A DNA stretch of 64,000 nucleotides from JAGDMJ01 sp963809695 (lineage in GTDB: Bacteria > Bacteroidota > Ignavibacteria > UBA10030 > UBA6906). The notes under the pieces were generated by a model, which ran no database searches, was not told where the DNA came from, and saw only the letters and a program-made list of their open reading frames with translations. Where the stretch lies: positions 372,001 to 436,000 of the forward strand of contig CAWEKI010000010.1 in NCBI GenBank assembly GCA_963809695.1, given 5' to 3'. Shown one piece after another: positions 43,529 to 52,579 of the stretch. The position numbers were made by a program, and so were the translations under genes. The first letter of the stretch is position 1. Every line of letters begins with the position of its first letter.

Positions 43529-45268
43529 ATGCCTGGAAGAATCGTTATTGACCCGATCAGCCGCATTGAAGGGCACCTCCGCATAGAAGCGGAGCTTGAT
43601 CCCGCGAACGTAGTGACAAGAGCGTACTCGTCCGGGACCATGGTACGGGGAATGGAAATCATCCTGAAGGGACGTGACCCTCGGGACGCCTGGGCATTCG
43701 CGCAACGTGCCTGCGGCGTCTGCACGACCGTCCATGCGTTTGCGTCTATCCGCTCGGTGGAGGATGCACTCGACATCAAAATCCCCAGGGCCGCGAACAT
43801 CATCCGGAACCTGATGATCGCCCAGCAATACGTGCATGACCACGTCATGCATTTCTACCATCTGCACGCTCTTGACTGGGTGGACATTGTTGCGGCGCTG
43901 AAGGCCGACGCGAGGAAAACATCGGAGATTCAGCAGTCGATCTCTCCCTGGCCAAACTCTTCACCCGCATATTTCGCCGCCGTCCAGCAGAAGGTCCAGG
44001 CGATCGCCACGAGCGGGCAGCTCTCGATCTTTGCCAACGCCTACTGGGGTCACCCTGCCTACAAATTGCCGCCCGAGATCAACCTGCTCGCAGTTGCCCA
44101 TTACCTCGAAGCGCTCGACTGGCAATCGCATGTCACAAAGATCCATACGATCTTCGGCGGGAAGAATCCCCATCCGAATTTTGTCGTCGGGGGTGTTCCG
44201 ATGCCGATCGATCTCAACAGCGACACGGCGCTGAATGCCGAACGCCTCTGCATCATCAGCGATTCGATCGACAGGATCGTGGAGTTCGTGGATCAGGTGT
44301 ACATCCCCGATATCCTGGCGATCGCCCCCTTTTACAAGGAGTACGCGGCAATTGGCGGGGGCCTGGGGAATTTCCTGACATGGGGAGAGTTCCCAGGCGA
44401 CAATTCCAAAGACGCATCGACGTATCTTGTCCCGCGTGTGGCGATCTTGAACAAGGACCTGAACAACATTATCGAGCCCGATCCGCGCGACTTCCAGAAG
44501 ATGAAGGAATACGTCACCCACAGCTGGTACACCTACCGCGGCGGGGACGGCGTAGGGTTGCATCCCTGGCAGGGCGAGACCGAACTCAACTATACCGGTC
44601 CGAAGTCACCATATAAATACCTTGACGTTGAGCAAAAGTATTCATGGCTCAAGTCTCCCCGCTGGAACGAGACACCCATGGAGGTCGGGCCCCTGGCGCG
44701 GGTGTTGGCACTTTATGCGAAAGGCCACGCCCAGACGAAAGAGCTTGTAGACTTGACGCTGAAGAAGCTGGACGCCCCCGTCACGGCCGTTTTCTCGACG
44801 CTTGGCAGAACGGCCGCCCGGGCGATTGAGACGAAGGTGATCGCGGATTGGCTCCGCACGTTCTATGGTGACCTTGTGGCTGAAATCAAGGCCGGAAACA
44901 CGCGCACCTTTAACGACGAAAAGTGGGAGCCGGGCAGCTGGCCATCGAGAGCCGAAGGGTTCGGCTTCATGGAGGCTCCTCGAGGTGCACTCGGGCATTG
45001 GATCGTCATCGAAAACGGAAAGATTGCGAACTACCAACTGGTCGTTCCAACGACGTGGAATGCCTCGCCTCGCGACCACAAGGGGCAGGAGGGAGCGTAT
45101 GAGTCGGCACTGGTCGGGACAAAGCTGGCCAAGCCTGAATGGCCGCTTGAGATCCTGCGCACCATTCACTCATTCGATCCCTGTATGGCCTGCGCGATTC
45201 ATATGATCGACACGGATGGAAAAGAAGTCAGCAAGGTTTCCTCCGGCTTGAACGTCGTCCTGAGGTGA
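43529..45268 (+). CDS. hynL: [NiFe] hydrogenase large subunit (Isp-type, group 1)
   Basis: A 579-residue subunit that binds the NiFe(CN)2CO active site. The ATG at 43529 has AGGAGG six bases upstream. Motifs: DPISRIEGHLRIEAELD near the N-terminus, RACGVCTTVHAF with the first Cys pair, and the C-terminal DPCMACAIH with the second pair. Residues after the last His (MIDTDGKE onward, about 19 residues) form the C-terminal peptide that the maturation protease downstream should remove. The stop overlaps the protease start. It exits with the small subunit by Tat transport in the complex; this gene has no signal of its own. Confidence 0.97.
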   Translation: MPGRIVIDPISRIEGHLRIEAELDPANVVTRAYSSGTMVRGMEIILKGRDPRDAWAFAQRACGVCTTVHAFASIRSVEDALDIKIPRAANIIRNLMIAQQYVHDHVMHFYHLHALDWVDIVAALKADARKTSEIQQSISPWPNSSPAYFAAVQQKVQAIATSGQLSIFANAYWGHPAYKLPPEINLLAVAHYLEALDWQSHVTKIHTIFGGKNPHPNFVVGGVPMPIDLNSDTALNAERLCIISDSIDRIVEFVDQVYIPDILAIAPFYKEYAAIGGGLGNFLTWGEFPGDNSKDASTYLVPRVAILNKDLNNIIEPDPRDFQKMKEYVTHSWYTYRGGDGVGLHPWQGETELNYTGPKSPYKYLDVEQKYSWLKSPRWNETPMEVGPLARVLALYAKGHAQTKELVDLTLKKLDAPVTAVFSTLGRTAARAIETKVIADWLRTFYGDLVAEIKAGNTRTFNDEKWEPGSWPSRAEGFGFMEAPRGALGHWIVIENGKIANYQLVVPTTWNASPRDHKGQEGAYESALVGTKLAKPEWPLEILRTIHSFDPCMACAIHMIDTDGKEVSKVSSGLNVVLR

Positions 45269-45789
45269 CCTTGCCCGGATCGCAGCGAAGCATCATATTA
45301 GGACTCGGCAATACACTGAATCGAGACGAAGGGGTGGGAGTGCACCTGCTCCCACTCCTTCAGGAGCGAATCGGTGCCCGGACCTCCATGGAATTTGTGG
45401 ACGGGGGCACGCTGGGGCTCAACCTTTTGCCGATCGTGGAGGAATGTCGCCACCTGCTTCTTCTCGATGCAGTGGATGCGGCAAAGGCGCCGGCCACCGT
45501 AGTCGAACTGGACGGCAACCAGATCCCGCTCTTTGCCAACGTCAGGCTCTCGCAGCACCAACTAACGTTCCAGGAGGTTCTCGGGCTCGCAGCTATTCGG
45601 GAGAAGCTGCCGGAGCGTTTGCATCTCATCGGAGTTCAACCGGCCGACATCTCTGCAGGATTCGGGATGTCCGAGGACGTGCAGCGCACGCTTCCGGAAG
45701 TTCTCCGGCGGACGGAACAGCTGTTACGTACGTGGGGAATGATCACAGATGAGAAGGAGGTCGAGCATGTGCCTCGGAGTGCCGGGTAA
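45265..45789 (+). CDS. Hydrogenase maturation endopeptidase (HyaD/HynD type)
   Basis: A 174-residue protein with GTG start overlapping the hynL stop (GTGA). It has the HyaD/HybD fold: ILGLGNTLNRDEGVGVHLLP with the conserved Glu, DAVDAAKAP with the second metal-binding Asp, and LSQHQLTFQEVL with the His. These three residues bind the Ni of the substrate subunit and direct cleavage after the last His of HynL. Specificity for HynL is expected from gene position. Confidence 0.94.
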   Translation: MTLPGSQRSIILGLGNTLNRDEGVGVHLLPLLQERIGARTSMEFVDGGTLGLNLLPIVEECRHLLLLDAVDAAKAPATVVELDGNQIPLFANVRLSQHQLTFQEVLGLAAIREKLPERLHLIGVQPADISAGFGMSEDVQRTLPEVLRRTEQLLRTWGMITDEKEVEHVPRSAG

Positions 45790-46039
45790 GGTTATGCGCA
45801 TTGAAGAAAATCCCATGGGGATGACGGTGGGGAGGGTAGAATTCGGCGGCACGGTCAAGGACGTCTCGTTGGCGTACGTTCCCGAAGTGAAGGTGGGGGA
45901 CTACGTCATTGTCCATGTGGGCTTCGCGCTCAGCATCATCGATGAAGCTGCGGCCAGCGAGGTGTTCTCTTTTTTGAACATGAATGATGACCTGATGGAA
46001 CCTGAAGAGCCGCCGACAGCAGGTGACGGGTCCCAATGA
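45767..46039 (+). CDS. hypC: Hydrogenase maturation protein HypC
   Basis: A 90-residue chaperone that carries the Fe(CN)2CO precursor with HypD. The ATG at 45767 is preferred because it places the essential Cys second (MCLGVPGKVMRI) and has GGAGG upstream. It overlaps the protease gene by 23 bases. HypA, B, D, E and F are not in this window, so general maturation genes lie elsewhere. The C-terminal ~15 residues are acidic and variable. Confidence 0.94.
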   Translation: MCLGVPGKVMRIEENPMGMTVGRVEFGGTVKDVSLAYVPEVKVGDYVIVHVGFALSIIDEAAASEVFSFLNMNDDLMEPEEPPTAGDGSQ

Positions 46040-47106
46040 ACAGCGTGCGCCTGCTCGACCTCGGAACCGTGTCACCCCTCCGCTCGCAGACTGTCTATCA
46101 CGCCGTTGCGCACGCCATGACCGAGGAGACTCCTGACACTCTTCTTCTCGTCAGTCCGTCGGACCCCTACGTGTGCGTTGGTTTTCATCAGGACCTGGAG
46201 AAGGAAGTGGAGCTGGAGTTCTGCCGCGCACACAATCTCCCGGTTTATCGCCGTGCGGTGGGCGGAGGAGCGGTGTATCTTGACGGGGGGCAGGTTTTCG
46301 TGCAGTGGATCTTCCATCCCGGCCGGCTGCCCGTCGACCTCGACTCCAGATTTGCCCTCTACGTCCAGCCGCTCATTGACACGTACCGCGCTCTGGGCAT
46401 TGACGCCTACTATAGGCCTATCAACGACATTCATGTCGGGGGGAGAAAGATCGGGGGCACAGGTGCCGCGACGATGGGGATTGCGGACGTCGTCGTCGGA
46501 AGCCTGATGTTCACATTCGACAAGCAGACGATGGCTCGCGTGCTCAAGGTATCGTCGGAAAAAATGCGCGACAAGATCGTCGAGAGTCTTGAACAGTACA
46601 TGGCGACCATGCAGGATCTTCTTGGCACACCCCCGGAGCGGGATGTTGTCAAGTCGCTGTACATCCAGAAATGCGCCGCCGTGCTGGGCGTGGACATTGT
46701 CCCCGGGACATGGATGGGCGGGGAAGAAACCGTGGCGATTGAATGGGATGACCGGTTTGTATCAGACGACTGGCTTTTTCAGCGCGGTGGGCTGCGACCG
46801 GTGGGTGTGAAGATCCACGAGGATGTCCGGGTCGTGGAGGGCGTATTCAAAGCTGCCGGTGGACTGATTCGGGTGACGGCGAGGATTCGTGGCGGGCGGC
46901 TCGATGACATCACATTTTCAGGTGATTTCACACTCTTGCCGTCCCTTGCTCTTGCCGCCATGGAAGAGGCTGTTCGGGGAGCTCCGCCAAACGGCGATGC
47001 GGTCACCGCGCGCATCAGGGAAGTATATCATGCATTCAACATCCAATCTCCGGGTATAACACCGCAGGATTTCTCCCGGACCATCAGCGCAGCGCTTGCA
47101 CCGTAG
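46036..47106 (+). CDS. Lipoate-protein ligase A homologue
   Basis: A 356-residue protein of the BPL/LplA/LipB family. Motifs are RRAVGGGAVYLDGGQV (the ligase signature RRxSGGGxVxHD-like region) and NDIHVGGRKIGGTGAATMG with the catalytic Lys. A C-terminal domain of about 100 residues with RVVEGVFKAAGGLIRV resembles the LplA accessory domain. It overlaps hypC by four bases. The only lipoyl target candidate in the operon is the GcvH-like protein at 39628, so this enzyme may lipoylate it. Related ligases serve the sHdr lipoyl carrier. Confidence 0.88.
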   Translation: MNSVRLLDLGTVSPLRSQTVYHAVAHAMTEETPDTLLLVSPSDPYVCVGFHQDLEKEVELEFCRAHNLPVYRRAVGGGAVYLDGGQVFVQWIFHPGRLPVDLDSRFALYVQPLIDTYRALGIDAYYRPINDIHVGGRKIGGTGAATMGIADVVVGSLMFTFDKQTMARVLKVSSEKMRDKIVESLEQYMATMQDLLGTPPERDVVKSLYIQKCAAVLGVDIVPGTWMGGEETVAIEWDDRFVSDDWLFQRGGLRPVGVKIHEDVRVVEGVFKAAGGLIRVTARIRGGRLDDITFSGDFTLLPSLALAAMEEAVRGAPPNGDAVTARIREVYHAFNIQSPGITPQDFSRTISAALAP

Positions 47107-47137
47107 TCGCTGTAGATCCAAATTGGAGAACGCTTTT

Positions 47138-48487
47138 ATGGACGCGAACAAAACCCGTGACCCTTCGACAGAACCCCGGCACGATATTGACCGGCGCCAT
47201 TTCCTTTCTATGGTAGGGAAAGGACTAGGCCTCGCCACGCTCACCTCTGCCACGGTGGCCACCCTGTACGAGGACCTGCTCGCAGCAACGCGCCGCATCG
47301 ATCATCTCCCTCCGTCCATGAGCGCGACGGACGAAGATTTCTGGTTTGAGATTCAACGCGCCTTCAGCAGCACACGGAGCATCATCAACCTCAACAATGG
47401 CGGGGTTTCACCATCGCCGAGGATGGTGACCGAAGCATTCGTCCGGTACACCTGGGAGCAGGAGGACGTTCCTGCCTACACGATGTGGCAGATTCTCGAG
47501 CCGCAGAGCGAGAACGTGCGCGCAGGACTTGCCCGGGTGTTCGGATGCGACACGGAAGAAGTGGCAATCGTCCGCAATGCCTCTGAAGCACTGGAGACGT
47601 GCCTGTTCGGACTTGACCTCAAGGCCGGCGACGAGATCCTCACGACGACGCAGGACTATCCGCGGATGCTCACGACGATCCGTCAGAGGGAGCTGCGGGA
47701 AGGAATGGTGTTGAAGCAGGTGACGTATCCGGTGCCACCCAAGAGCCTGCAGCAAATCTACGATGCCTTCGAGAAGGGAATCACTCCAAAGACACGGGTC
47801 ATCCTGGTGTCTCATGCTGTCTTCCTGACCGGCCAGATCACCCCTGTCCGTGCGATCTGCGAACTTGCACGCTCAAAGAACATCGAATGCATCGTGGATG
47901 GTGCGCACTCGTTGGCTCATTTCGATTTCACCTGGAGCGATTTGAAGTGCGACTATTTTGGGTCCAGCCTTCACAAGTGGCTCTATGCCCCAAAAGGCAC
48001 CGGGATGCTGTTCGTGAAGCGAGAGAAAATCAAAAAGCTGTGGCCGCTCATGGCAGCAGAGAAGAATCAACACGGGGATATACGCAAGTTTGAAGAGATT
48101 GGCACGCACTCGGCCGCCATGCGGCTCGCGATCGGGGAGGCGATCTTGTTTCACCAGGGTATCGGCGCAAAGCGCAAGGAGGAACGGCTGCGCTATCTCC
48201 GGAATTACTGGGTGGATCGAATCGGGAACCTTCCAAACGTGAAGCTTCACACGTCGCTCGACCAGGACCAGTCGTGCGGCATCGCCCTGGTTGAAATTGT
48301 CGGGGTCGATCCGGGACAGATCGTGGGCTACCTGATGAACACGCACAAGATATTCACGGTCCCGATCGTGCACGACGAATTCCGCGGCATTCGCATCACG
48401 CCAAACGTCTATACGTCGCTGAAGGAACTGGATCGCTTCTGCGAGGTCATGGAGACAATCGCCAGGAAGGGGCTTCCGCAATCGTAG
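47138..48487 (+). CDS. Tat-exported class V (PLP) aminotransferase-fold protein
   Basis: A 449-residue protein starting at ATG 47138 after TTGGAGA. The N-terminal Tat-like signal is DRRHFLSMVGKGLGLATLTS. The remainder is a fold-type I PLP enzyme of the aminotransferase V / isopenicillin-N-epimerase group: VRNASEALETCLFG, IVDGAHSLAHFDF with the PLP-binding Asp, and SSLHKWLYAPKGTGMLF with the PLP Lys. The family includes cysteine desulfurases, but I cannot see a clear desulfurase active-site Cys loop. As last gene of the operon it could supply or release sulfur outside the cytoplasm (speculative). Confidence 0.85.
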   Translation: MDANKTRDPSTEPRHDIDRRHFLSMVGKGLGLATLTSATVATLYEDLLAATRRIDHLPPSMSATDEDFWFEIQRAFSSTRSIINLNNGGVSPSPRMVTEAFVRYTWEQEDVPAYTMWQILEPQSENVRAGLARVFGCDTEEVAIVRNASEALETCLFGLDLKAGDEILTTTQDYPRMLTTIRQRELREGMVLKQVTYPVPPKSLQQIYDAFEKGITPKTRVILVSHAVFLTGQITPVRAICELARSKNIECIVDGAHSLAHFDFTWSDLKCDYFGSSLHKWLYAPKGTGMLFVKREKIKKLWPLMAAEKNQHGDIRKFEEIGTHSAAMRLAIGEAILFHQGIGAKRKEERLRYLRNYWVDRIGNLPNVKLHTSLDQDQSCGIALVEIVGVDPGQIVGYLMNTHKIFTVPIVHDEFRGIRITPNVYTSLKELDRFCEVMETIARKGLPQS

Positions 48488-48520
48488 CCAATGATTCTCA
48501 GCCTCCAGGTGCTTTGGCTA
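48485..48520. terminator. Possible bidirectional hairpin between convergent genes
   Basis: TAGCCAA (48485-48491) pairs with TTGGCTA (48514-48520); the two arms contain the stop codons of the two converging genes. The stem is only seven bases and there is no long U-tract. Confidence 0.35.
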
Positions 48521-49090
48521 TTTCCCCTTCGCAATCCCGATGACCCCGCATGCCACGCGAGCCCCCGCGTTGCCGGTGGGCTGTGTTTTCAAATCATCCT
48601 CCTTCTCATGCACGACCACGGCATGACCGATGATCGACCGCTCGCCAGTGAGTGTCATCACCTTGTCCACATAGTCAAGCGTGGCGTGTCCATCTTTATC
48701 CGCCTCGATGTTCCCCATGTCTCCGGCATGGCGCATTTCCGCTGCCGGCGCCCCGTGGGGCTCTGATGCCGGATTGAAATGTCCCCCCGCGGATGATCCG
48801 TCGTCCGAACTACAATCGCCGAACTCGTGAACATGAAAGCCGTGCTTTCCTGGAACGAGGCCGGAAATATCAGCCACAACATGAACTCCCTTTTCAACAA
48901 CCTCGAAGGTCACCGTTCCATGTACCGCGTTGCCCTTTGTGGGTTGGAGCACCGCTATTGCCTTCTTGATTACGGATGAGCCCGCATGTTCGTGCACCAT
49001 GGCCTGACTTGAGGCTGGCGAAGGCGCGAAAAGGAGATATGCTGCCAGGAAACTGGCAGTTGGCAGAAAGAAAGTACGGGATCCTTGCAT
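48518..49090 (-). CDS. sodC: Secreted Cu-Zn superoxide dismutase
   Basis: A 190-residue protein with a signal peptide (about 1-29). It has the SodC metal ligands in HGFHVHEFGDCSS (copper His pair), HFNPASEPHG and the zinc His/Asp region through DKDGHATLDYVD, and the last copper His in IIGHAVVVHEKEDD. Cysteines DCSS and VACGVIGIAKG form the conserved disulfide. It protects the periplasm from superoxide, which would suit a neighbouring oxygen-sensitive hydrogenase, though no co-regulation is visible. Confidence 0.95.
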   Translation of the reverse strand: MQGSRTFFLPTASFLAAYLLFAPSPASSQAMVHEHAGSSVIKKAIAVLQPTKGNAVHGTVTFEVVEKGVHVVADISGLVPGKHGFHVHEFGDCSSDDGSSAGGHFNPASEPHGAPAAEMRHAGDMGNIEADKDGHATLDYVDKVMTLTGERSIIGHAVVVHEKEDDLKTQPTGNAGARVACGVIGIAKGK

Positions 49091-49496
49091 GAGAGTCCCT
49101 TGATGGATGTTGGAGTTGTGTTCTTGAGGGACAACAACGGCCAGCGCGCAGGAATTCCTTCATTTGAAGCGATTCTGAAAAGATATTGTTCCGTCCGTCT
49201 CTGTTGAAAAAAGCAACAGGAATGCCAGAAGAGTTCTGTGACAGGAAGAGTTCGGGTAGCCCAAAAACAGAAGATCTTTGGGACTTACCTGGTTCTTCCA
49301 GCGGAAAACAATCGAAACGATTCGATTTGTAAAAATTACCACACAAGGTCACCAAAAGGAGGACGCCGAAAATTATTGGCGCAATTATAAACTTTTTTTA
49401 CGATTCTTATTGACAAAGTGATCTCCTTTCGGTATCATCTCCCTAACCCTGTTACAGGTTCTTCCTTCGTGCAGTTCATTGATAGGTGTTTCATCC
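49091..49496. promoter_or_regulatory. Intergenic region with a sigma-70-type promoter
   Basis: TTGACA (49410-49415), a 17-base spacer and TATCAT (49433-49438) form a plausible promoter for the gene at 49497. The rest holds the presumed sodC promoter; I see no gene. Confidence 0.55.
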
Positions 49497-49781
49497 ATGG
49501 CGTGCAGCAGAGTTGAGGAAATCCTCACCCACCTCCTGTCTCCCGCTTTTTCTCCCCATCTGCAGTACTACGTTGACAAGCTCAAATCAGACCCACAGTT
49601 CCTTTTCTTCCACGCGAATTCAACCGTCCTTCGCTTACGCGTGGAACTGGATATGTCCTCCTGGGTGCTGGGGCCGTGCAGCGATTGTCCAATCAACGCC
49701 GTAGCCAAATGCGACATTCTTGATGCTCTGATGCAGGCCATCCGCATGCGGACGGATGAGCAGAAGGGTGTTGCCGCGTGA
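49497..49781 (+). CDS. Small Cys-motif protein of unknown function
   Basis: A 94-residue protein. The ATG at 49497 has AGGTG upstream; a TTG six codons earlier is possible. It is helical and contains CSDCPINAVAKC near residues 62-73, a four-Cys-like arrangement that could bind a metal. I do not recognise a family. It follows its own promoter and may be expressed alone; the efflux genes start 115 bases further on. Confidence 0.65.
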   Translation: MACSRVEEILTHLLSPAFSPHLQYYVDKLKSDPQFLFFHANSTVLRLRVELDMSSWVLGPCSDCPINAVAKCDILDALMQAIRMRTDEQKGVAA

Positions 49782-49895
49782 AGTACTGGAACCTTTGGAT
49801 GCCATTCGGGGTTCCTACCGTAACTGACTTTTTATGAGCGCACGCCGACGCGCGCATTGGCATAAACCTGATGTGTCCCTACACCAGAAAGTATA

Positions 49896-51449
49896 ATGAA
49901 GCTGCCCGGGATTCTTTTGCTGCTCCTCTGTACCATCACCTCAGGATTGGCACAGAATCCTGTCAATCCCGACAGCGCCCTCCAACGCGTCATCGAGCAA
50001 CTTGAAGGTACGCCACTCTCGCTCAGTGAGGCAGTCCAGAACGGGTTGCACAATGCCACCGCAGTTCGTACTGCCGAGGCCGCATATCTCGCGGTCCGCG
50101 GGGTTGTGCGGAGAGAACGGGGAACATTTGATCCCTCGGTCTTCTTTTCCCTGGACTATCTCGATCAGCAAATTCCCACTGCTTCCTTTTTCGCTGGCGC
50201 TTCCGTTCTCAGCACGCAGCAGACCACAGGCAATGCCGGCGTCCGCATGGCGCTGCCCATCGGCACGACGATCGAAGCGTCGCTGAACGGTGTCCAGCTT
50301 AATACGAATTCCGCATTTGCGTTCCTGAATCCGCAGTTCACGACGTTCGGCAACCTTACGCTGAGGCAGCCGTTGCTGGGCGGATTTCAGGTCTCGGCCC
50401 GGAAGCAACTGACTCGCGCTGAGCACGAACTTGAAGCGGCGCAAGCGCGCTACGATCAGGAAGTCCTCTTGCTCTCTACTCAGGTCGAACAGGCGTACTG
50501 GGATCTTTATGCCGCCGAGCGGAACTACGCCGTGCAGAAGGTGACTCGTGACCGAGCGGATGCATTTCTGAAAGAGACAAACCTGCGGGCGCGCACAGGT
50601 TTGATCGGCCCCAACCAGGTCGCCAACGCCAGAACATTCCTCGCGGAACAGGAGGTGCTGGTTCTCGAGAGCGAAGAGCAGCTTGGCGTGCTCTCGGACC
50701 AGATCGCTTCTTTGATCGGTGTGTGGCCGGATAGCGGTGTGCGGCAGTTCATCACAACGGACGATCCGCCGGAACTGTTTCCGGCTGTTGACGTTGAAGA
50801 ACTCGTGAGGGAAGCGGGGCAGCGCAACCTAGACCTCCAGGCCGCGCAAAAGGACGTTGAGGCGCGTCGCTCGCTCTCCGATGCTGCATTCTGGGAGGCG
50901 CTGCCAAGTCTCGACGTTGTGGGTTCGCTTGGAGGGAGCGGTCTCGCCGGCACGGCGCGCGACGTCGTGTTCGGGGGTGACACCTTACGGACAACCGTCG
51001 GCGGTCAATTCAGCGACGCGCTGCGCCAGGCGGCAAAGCGGACATATCCGGCATGGAGCATCGGGGTGGAATTGAATATTCCCATCGGCCTCCGCTCCGG
51101 GCTCGGGGAACGGGACCGCCTGGATGCCGAGGTCATGATTGCAGAGCAGCGTGTTATTGAGCAAACCCGTTGGCTGGAAGAACAGGTGCGGACGAGTTGC
51201 CGTGAGCTGGCGAACGGGCAGCGGCGTCTGGTGGCAACGCGCGAGGGGGTGGCTGCGGCACAAGAGCAGGTGCGCATCGGAGTGATCGAATTCCAGAACG
51301 GCCGCACCACGGCCTTTGAACTGGTGCGCCTGGGACAGGATTTTGCGATCGCCCAGCAGCGGTATTCTCAAGCGCTTGTCCGCAGTGCGAAGGCCGCTGC
51401 GACCCTGAGGCAGTTGACCTCCGGGGCCTACTCTGGTACAACACGGTGA
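49896..51449 (+). CDS. TolC-family outer-membrane efflux protein
   Basis: A 517-residue protein with signal peptide (MKLPGILLLLLCTITSG). It has the internally duplicated TolC plan: long helical hairpins rich in Ala, Gln and Glu, with LSEAVQNGLHNATAVRTAEA at the start of the first OEP repeat and GLRSGLGERDRLDAEVMIAE in the second. It forms the outer-membrane exit duct of a tripartite pump. The periplasmic adaptor and RND pump genes follow directly, completing the operon. The exported compounds cannot be predicted. Confidence 0.93.
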   Translation: MKLPGILLLLLCTITSGLAQNPVNPDSALQRVIEQLEGTPLSLSEAVQNGLHNATAVRTAEAAYLAVRGVVRRERGTFDPSVFFSLDYLDQQIPTASFFAGASVLSTQQTTGNAGVRMALPIGTTIEASLNGVQLNTNSAFAFLNPQFTTFGNLTLRQPLLGGFQVSARKQLTRAEHELEAAQARYDQEVLLLSTQVEQAYWDLYAAERNYAVQKVTRDRADAFLKETNLRARTGLIGPNQVANARTFLAEQEVLVLESEEQLGVLSDQIASLIGVWPDSGVRQFITTDDPPELFPAVDVEELVREAGQRNLDLQAAQKDVEARRSLSDAAFWEALPSLDVVGSLGGSGLAGTARDVVFGGDTLRTTVGGQFSDALRQAAKRTYPAWSIGVELNIPIGLRSGLGERDRLDAEVMIAEQRVIEQTRWLEEQVRTSCRELANGQRRLVATREGVAAAQEQVRIGVIEFQNGRTTAFELVRLGQDFAIAQQRYSQALVRSAKAAATLRQLTSGAYSGTTR

Positions 51450-51469
51450 ACAATCTAAGGTGGAAAGCG

Positions 51470-52561
51470 ATGGCGAGCAGAACTACGCGCATGACCGTTC
51501 CGGGATCTCTGACTGCACTCCTGGCGTTCATGTCCTTTGCGTGCGGGGGACCGGACAATGGCGGCGGGAGATTCACCATGCCCCCGATGCCCGTCGAGGT
51601 GAGCCCGGTAAAGACGCAGAAGGTGGAGGACAAATTCGAAGGGGTCGGCACGATCGAGGCCATTGAGGCCATCACCGTCGTGGGAGAAATTGATGCCGCC
51701 GTGAAGGCCCTTCCGTTCCGCGAGGGGGGGTATATTCGGCGCGGAACGGTGATCGCACTGCTGGACGACTCCCAGCTTTCCGCCGAGCTTGCCCGGGCAC
51801 AGGCCCTCCGCGCACAGAGCAAGGCCACGTATGACCGCGTGAAGGCGGTGGTGGACCAGGGTGCTGGTGCGCCGCAAGACCTGGACGATGCTGCTGCCGC
51901 AATGAAGGTGGCAGATGCAAACCTTGCGGTCGCTCGCGCACGGTACGAAAAGACCCGAATCATCGCACCGTTCGATGGCATCATCGGTGCGCGGCGGGTG
52001 AGCGTCGGGACATTCCTGAGGCAGGGGCAACCCATCGCAGAGCTTGCCAACATCGACGAGATCCGCGTCATTTTTTCCGCCCCGGAACGATTCCTTTCTC
52101 GCCTGAATACAGAGGCTGCGGTGGCGGTGTCCAGTTCGGCTTTTGGCGGCGACGCGTTACGTGGAAAAATCGCGGTCATCGAACCAATGATTGACCCGCT
52201 CACACGGAGCGCCCGTGTTGTCGCGCGCGTGCAAAACCTCGGCAGGAGATTTCGGCCAGGAATGTCGGCCAATATCTCCGCAGTCCTCAGCGAGCGGCCG
52301 AACGCTCTGACGGTTCCGAACGAGGCGGTGTTCGGTAGCGGCAACCAGAGCTTTGTGTTCATCGTGAAGCCGGATAGCACCGTGTCCAGGGTCCCGCTTG
52401 TCCTTGGCACGCGGATGCCTGATGTCGTGGAAGTGCTGGAGGGGCTGAAACCGGGCATGACGGTTGTTCGTGCGGGACATCAAAAACTCTTTGACGGTGG
52501 CAAAGTGATGCCCATGCAAACCCGTGACAGTGCGGCCGCGCGGGAACAGACCAGGTTGTAA
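51470..52561 (+). CDS. RND efflux periplasmic adaptor (membrane fusion protein)
   Basis: About 363 residues from the ATG at 51470, which has AAGGTG upstream; a GTG at 51446 overlapping the tolC stop is an alternative. A lipoprotein-type signal ends in FMSFACGG. The barrel-sandwich (lipoyl-like) and hairpin regions follow, with GEIDAAVKALPFREGGYIRR, TRIIAPFDGIIGARRVSVG and the beta-barrel domain. It links the TolC protein to the inner-membrane pump. It sits between them in the operon. Confidence 0.93.
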   Translation: MASRTTRMTVPGSLTALLAFMSFACGGPDNGGGRFTMPPMPVEVSPVKTQKVEDKFEGVGTIEAIEAITVVGEIDAAVKALPFREGGYIRRGTVIALLDDSQLSAELARAQALRAQSKATYDRVKAVVDQGAGAPQDLDDAAAAMKVADANLAVARARYEKTRIIAPFDGIIGARRVSVGTFLRQGQPIAELANIDEIRVIFSAPERFLSRLNTEAAVAVSSSAFGGDALRGKIAVIEPMIDPLTRSARVVARVQNLGRRFRPGMSANISAVLSERPNALTVPNEAVFGSGNQSFVFIVKPDSTVSRVPLVLGTRMPDVVEVLEGLKPGMTVVRAGHQKLFDGGKVMPMQTRDSAAAREQTRL

Positions 52562-52579
52562 GCAAAAAAGGGCAGTGCC

